A stretch of 64,000 nt of DNA from Flavobacteriales bacterium (lineage in GTDB: Bacteria; Bacteroidota; Bacteroidia; Flavobacteriales; Flavobacteriaceae): assembly GCA_004214185.1 (NCBI GenBank), contig SGZG01000003.1:1-64000 (forward strand), given 5' to 3'. Shown in pieces: positions 59,910-64,000 of the stretch. The notes below the pieces were generated by a model. That model was not told the DNA's origin and ran no database searches. It worked only from the letters and a program-made list of their open reading frames with translations. The position numbers and the translations under genes are program-made. Position 1 is the first letter of the stretch; every line of letters starts with the position of its first letter.

Positions 59910-61181
59910 TTAAAATTTATTTAATATTTCTTCCAATTTCATTCCCCTAGATCCTTTAATCAAAATGTTTTCTGTCTTAATAAAAAATTCTTTTGTGTAT
60001 TTATAAAAATCCCTTTTATTTTTAAAAAACAAAGGAATTTTAAACTTGTTTTTATGTTTGTAAAATTCTTCTCCAATAAGAAAGATACTTTCAAATTTAT
60101 TTTCAATGCAAAAGTCAATTATCTTCTTATGCTCAATACTTGACCCTTTTCCCAATTCAAACATATCACCTAATATTACAGTTTTATCTCCATTTAGTTC
60201 TGAGAATGAATTTAATGATGCAGCCATACTAGTAGGGTTAGCATTATAAGCATCTAAAATAATTGATTTATTGTCCTTACTAATAATTTGTGACCTATTG
60301 TTAGATGGAACATAATTGAGGATAGCTTTCTTAATAGTATTTATTGAAATTTTAAAATGTAGACCTATTAATGTAGCAAATCCTATATTTGAGTAATTAT
60401 ACTTTCCTGTCAAATTCGATTTTACTATTTCATTTTTATAAATTAATGAAGACATTCTTGAACTATCATTTTTTTCAAAATTGTATAAACCTTTTTTATT
60501 ACTACTAAAAGCTATTTTTTGTCCAGAAAATTTATTTTGAATATCATCGTCAGCATTAACAAAAGCTATTTTGTTATTTTTTTTCAAGTAATCATAAAGT
60601 TCACTTTTGCCTTTAATAACTCCCTCTAAGCTGCCAAAACCTTCAAGGTGTGCTTTTCCAAAATTTGTAATTAACCCAAAATCAGGATTAATCAATCTAG
60701 TTAAAAATTCAATTTCTTTCAGATGATTTGCACCCATTTCAATTATTGCAAAATCTGCTTTTGGTTTGATTTTTAATAGAGTCAAAGGGACTCCAATATG
60801 ATTATTTAAATTTCCTTCGGTTGAACAAACCTTGTATTGTGTTTTCAATACTTCTCTAATTAACTCTTTAGTTGTAGTTTTTCCATTACTTCCAGTTAAT
60901 GCAATAATTTTAGTTTTAACTAGCTTAGACCTATGAAATTTTGATAATTCTTGTAAAGCTTTTAAAGAATTTTCAACTTTTAAAAAATTAGGGTGATTTA
61001 AAGAGTGGTCATCTATTATAGCGAAACTAGCACCGTTTTTTATAGCATCTGTGGCAAATTTATTACCATCAAATCTTTCGCCTTTGAGAGCAAAATAAAT
61101 ATCTCCCTTTTTTACAGTTCTAGAATCAATTGAAACTGATTTTGAATTATAAAAGTAATCGTAAAGTTTATCTGGACTCAT
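59910..61181 (-). CDS. murF: UDP-N-acetylmuramoyl-tripeptide--D-alanyl-D-alanine ligase
   Basis: SIDSRTVKKGDIYFALKGERFDG, TGSNGKTTTKELI, EMGANHLKEIEFL, DAYNANPTSM. Confidence 0.95.
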   Translation of the reverse strand: MSPDKLYDYFYNSKSVSIDSRTVKKGDIYFALKGERFDGNKFATDAIKNGASFAIIDDHSLNHPNFLKVENSLKALQELSKFHRSKLVKTKIIALTGSNGKTTTKELIREVLKTQYKVCSTEGNLNNHIGVPLTLLKIKPKADFAIIEMGANHLKEIEFLTRLINPDFGLITNFGKAHLEGFGSLEGVIKGKSELYDYLKKNNKIAFVNADDDIQNKFSGQKIAFSSNKKGLYNFEKNDSSRMSSLIYKNEIVKSNLTGKYNYSNIGFATLIGLHFKISINTIKKAILNYVPSNNRSQIISKDNKSIILDAYNANPTSMAASLNSFSELNGDKTVILGDMFELGKGSSIEHKKIIDFCIENKFESIFLIGEEFYKHKNKFKIPLFFKNKRDFYKYTKEFFIKTENILIKGSRGMKLEEILNKF

Positions 61182-61223
61182 TAATTTAAAGATAATGAGA
61201 AATATTTTGATTGTACGATGAAT

Positions 61224-62798
61224 TTATTTTCTCTTTCTGGAATTTTTACTTACGCGAGATTCTCCTAAGTACGACATTGCACACCTAAATCCAATAAAGT
61301 TAGAAGTCATAGTTTCAGGGTAATGTCTTCTTTGTGCTGGATCTAAGTAATAAGCTCTATCTAGCCATGACCCTCCTTTATAAACCCTTGCCTCGTTGTT
61401 TATTAGGGTCGTTGTTTCTTGAAAAGGATTATCACTATTTGGTGAATTATACATTTCTGAATAATCGCCATCAAGTTTAAAATCTCTTACAGAATTTCTG
61501 TCACCATCATTAAAATCTCTATTGTCTCCTTTACTATAGTTTGTTCTATCAATTGAATCTTCGTTTTCAATTTCATTTTTCAATGAACCAGGTAAATTAT
61601 TAAAGTCAGCATTTTCATTGCTAAACGTTTGAACTTTTCCGTTTTCATCAATGGATGGTCTGTAATATATATTTCCTCTGTAGTAGTTGAAGTCATTCAT
61701 CTCTTCATCAATTATTGGTCTGTATACATCAGCAACCCATTCAGCAACATTTCCAGCCATTCCATATAATCCAAAATCATTGGGAGGATATGCTCTAACA
61801 GCAGATGTTATTCCTGATCCTGTTTCAGACCATCCGGCAATTCCGCCGTAATCTCCTCTTCCGATTTTAAAATTTGCAAGTTGATCACCTTGATTCTTTC
61901 TTTTACCTGAACGAGTGTACTCTCCATCCCATGGAAATTTCTTTTTTCCTCTATACATATTTTCTTCAGATATTTCACTCAAGGCTAGTGCTGCATATTC
62001 CCATTCAGTTTCAGTTGGGAGTCTGTATTCTGGTAATAAAATCCCACTTTCTCTTGATGCATAATTAAATGTTCTATTTCCACTTTCATCAATGCTAATT
62101 TGTTTAGAATCTGCTATTTCATTCATTTTTCCACCATAAGCATTGGACGGATCTAAAAAATAAGCTTTGGTATTGAAAGAATAACCATTTTGTAATGAGT
62201 CAGGACTTATTGCACCAGGTCTTACATATCCATTTGAAACTAATATTTGTTCATTTACCCTATCAGTTCTCCATTTTGCAAAATTTACTGCTTGCTTCCA
62301 GCTTACACCAACAACTGGATGATTTTCAAATGCAGGGTGTCTTAAATAATTATTTACCATATCTTCATTGAAACCTAATGGATTTCTCCAAACAAGTGTA
62401 TCTGGTAATGCAGCTTTGTAAATTTCAGGAAAATCTTTTGCAAATACTTTATTCATCCAATGCAGATATTCGACATACATCAGATTTGTAACTTCTGTCT
62501 CGTCGATAAAAAAAGATCTGACGTATTGTTGAGTTGGAGTATTATTCCAATCATGCATGATATTATCTTGAACATTTCCTTTGGTGTAAGTACCTCCTTC
62601 AACAAATATTAGTCCAGGACCTGTTACCTGGCCCTTGTAAGATTTTTTATTTTTAAATCCACCATCCTTGGTACTAATTTTCCACCCAGTTGCCTGTGAA
62701 ATGTTATTATTATTTTTAAATAAATTGTTGTTACTACATCCTATAAACAATGTAGAGGAAAGGAAAATAATAAGAACAAATAATTTAGTATTTTTCAT
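61224..62798 (-). CDS. gldJ: Gliding motility lipoprotein GldJ (SUMF1/FGE-like)
   Basis: Lipobox FIGCSNN; FVEGGTYTKGNV, EVTNLMYVEYLHWM, VVGVSWKQAVNFAKWRTDRVNE, YGMAGNVAEWVADVYRP, RVYKGGSW; adjacent to murF and porV. Confidence 0.92.
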   Translation of the reverse strand: MKNTKLFVLIIFLSSTLFIGCSNNNLFKNNNNISQATGWKISTKDGGFKNKKSYKGQVTGPGLIFVEGGTYTKGNVQDNIMHDWNNTPTQQYVRSFFIDETEVTNLMYVEYLHWMNKVFAKDFPEIYKAALPDTLVWRNPLGFNEDMVNNYLRHPAFENHPVVGVSWKQAVNFAKWRTDRVNEQILVSNGYVRPGAISPDSLQNGYSFNTKAYFLDPSNAYGGKMNEIADSKQISIDESGNRTFNYASRESGILLPEYRLPTETEWEYAALALSEISEENMYRGKKKFPWDGEYTRSGKRKNQGDQLANFKIGRGDYGGIAGWSETGSGITSAVRAYPPNDFGLYGMAGNVAEWVADVYRPIIDEEMNDFNYYRGNIYYRPSIDENGKVQTFSNENADFNNLPGSLKNEIENEDSIDRTNYSKGDNRDFNDGDRNSVRDFKLDGDYSEMYNSPNSDNPFQETTTLINNEARVYKGGSWLDRAYYLDPAQRRHYPETMTSNFIGFRCAMSYLGESRVSKNSRKRK

Positions 62799-62811
62799 AA
62801 AATATATTTCA

Positions 62812-62831
62812 TATCTTGAAATTGCAAGATA
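62812..62831. promoter_or_regulatory. Inverted repeat TATCTTG-N6-CAAGATA between divergent gldJ and porV
   Basis: Perfect 7-bp arms (62812-62818, 62825-62831); each arm reads TAtcTTG toward its own gene. Confidence 0.5.
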
Positions 62832-62865
62832 GTAAAATGTTTATATAAATATTTAAACAAAAAAT

Positions 62866-63999
62866 ATGCCGTTAACATCTAGATTCATTTTATTAATTTT
62901 TCTTTTTTTCACAATATCTACAACAATATCTCAAGAAAGAAGAGTCATAACTACTGCTGTTCCATTTCTAATGATTTCAGCAGATGCTAGAGCGTCAGGA
63001 TTAGGTGAACAAGGAGTTGCAACATCTCCAGATGCTTTTTCTCAACATTGGAATCCATCTAAATATGCGTTTTTAGAAAATAGGTCTGCTGTTGGTGTAA
63101 GTTATACCCCATATTTAAGCAAGTTAGTAAGTGATGTTTTTTTAGCAAATTTAAATTACTACAAGGTTATTAATGACAGAAGTTCTTGGTCTACAAGCTT
63201 CAAATATTTTAGTTTAGGTGATATAGATATTTTAGAAAATCCACAAGATGTTCCTTATTTGGAAAATCCCAATGAGTTTACATTAGATGCTTCTTACACA
63301 CTTAAATTAAATCAAAATTTTTCAATGGGAGTCACTGGACGTTTTTTAATGTCTGATGTTAAATTGCAAAATATTTCCTCTGACTCCAGCTCTGCAAGTT
63401 CGTTTGCAGTAGATATTTCAGGTTTTTATCAATCAGATGAAAAGGCTTATGAGAAATTTAATGGTATTTGGAGATTTGGTTTTAATATTTCTAATCTAGG
63501 TCCAAGAATGAGTTATGATGAATTAGGTAAGAAATATTTTATTCCTACAAATTTTAAGATAGGTTCTGCATTTGATTTTATATTTGATTCGGCAAATAAA
63601 CTTTCCCTAAACTTAGAATTAAATAAGTTATTAGTTCCAACACCAAGTGTTCCTATTTTAAATTCAAATAATCAAATTATTGGATATGAACAAGCTGACG
63701 TATCATTTCTTTCAGGTGTTTTTAAGTCATTTGGCGATGCCCCTGAGGGTTTTAGTGAGGAAATGAAAGAAATTACTCTTTCTTTAGGTTTAGAATATAT
63801 CTATAATGATTTATTCGCTTTGAGAATGGGTTATTTTGGAGAAAATGAAATTAAAGGAGCTAGAAAATACTTCACTTTTGGTACAGGATTTAATTTAAAC
63901 GAAATAGATTTAGATTTATCATATTTATTATCTACCTCTGAGGTTATAAGTCCTCTTGAAAATACATTAAGATTTTCATTTACCTACAATTTTAATTAG
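62866..63999 (+). CDS. porV: Type IX secretion system outer-membrane shuttle/attachment protein PorV
   Basis: AVPFLMISADARASGLGEQGVATSPDAFSQHWNPSKYAFL; FadL-like barrel; adjacent to gldJ. Confidence 0.92.
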   Translation: MPLTSRFILLIFLFFTISTTISQERRVITTAVPFLMISADARASGLGEQGVATSPDAFSQHWNPSKYAFLENRSAVGVSYTPYLSKLVSDVFLANLNYYKVINDRSSWSTSFKYFSLGDIDILENPQDVPYLENPNEFTLDASYTLKLNQNFSMGVTGRFLMSDVKLQNISSDSSSASSFAVDISGFYQSDEKAYEKFNGIWRFGFNISNLGPRMSYDELGKKYFIPTNFKIGSAFDFIFDSANKLSLNLELNKLLVPTPSVPILNSNNQIIGYEQADVSFLSGVFKSFGDAPEGFSEEMKEITLSLGLEYIYNDLFALRMGYFGENEIKGARKYFTFGTGFNLNEIDLDLSYLLSTSEVISPLENTLRFSFTYNFN

Positions 64000-64000
64000 T

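Noticed and set aside
1-64000. Search for CRISPR arrays, IS elements, integrases, toxin-antitoxin pairs, restriction systems or biosynthetic clusters
   Set aside because: No regularly spaced repeats, transposase or integrase motifs, or recognisable defence or biosynthetic genes were seen by reading; the gene content is core metabolism, envelope and transport.

Overview
The window is an AT-rich stretch of chromosome from a Bacteroidota/Flavobacteriia-type bacterium, probably marine. It is almost entirely core genome: I found no CRISPR array, transposase, prophage, integron or recognisable defence locus. From left to right it holds: a dcw (division/cell-wall) cluster (3' end of a PASTA-type PBP, murE-mraY-murD-ftsW-murG-murC-ftsQ-ftsA-ftsZ), yqeY and tRNA-Arg; a PHP/Sb-PDE-like phosphoesterase and a DUF1080 protein; anmK, rpe, rpoD, pnp, rpsO, accD and fbaA; a TamA/BamA-like barrel, a SpoU methyltransferase and a PorT-like protein; trkA/trkH, an aminotransferase, rsmG, pruA and apaG; a T9SS plug-like (DUF5103) protein; the complete nqrABCDEF operon with an overlapping small gene and apbE; map and gpmI; tRNA-Gly; a tandem CarboxypepD_reg-like / DUF6702-like / M1 peptidase cluster; tatA; tRNA-Val; an M20 amidohydrolase, pirin and amidase; then murF, gldJ and porV. 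I did not find a convincing new multi-gene system. The observations I consider most worth checking are: (1) all three tRNA genes end 9-14 nt before the start codon of a co-oriented protein gene; (2) an unannotated ATGA-coupled pair of tiny membrane proteins; (3) a 20-bp perfect palindrome in the gpmI promoter; (4) a symmetric element between gldJ and porV, with porU absent from between them; (5) six of nine convergent gene pairs overlapping at their 3' ends; (6) an AccD whose zinc-ribbon cysteines are all replaced.
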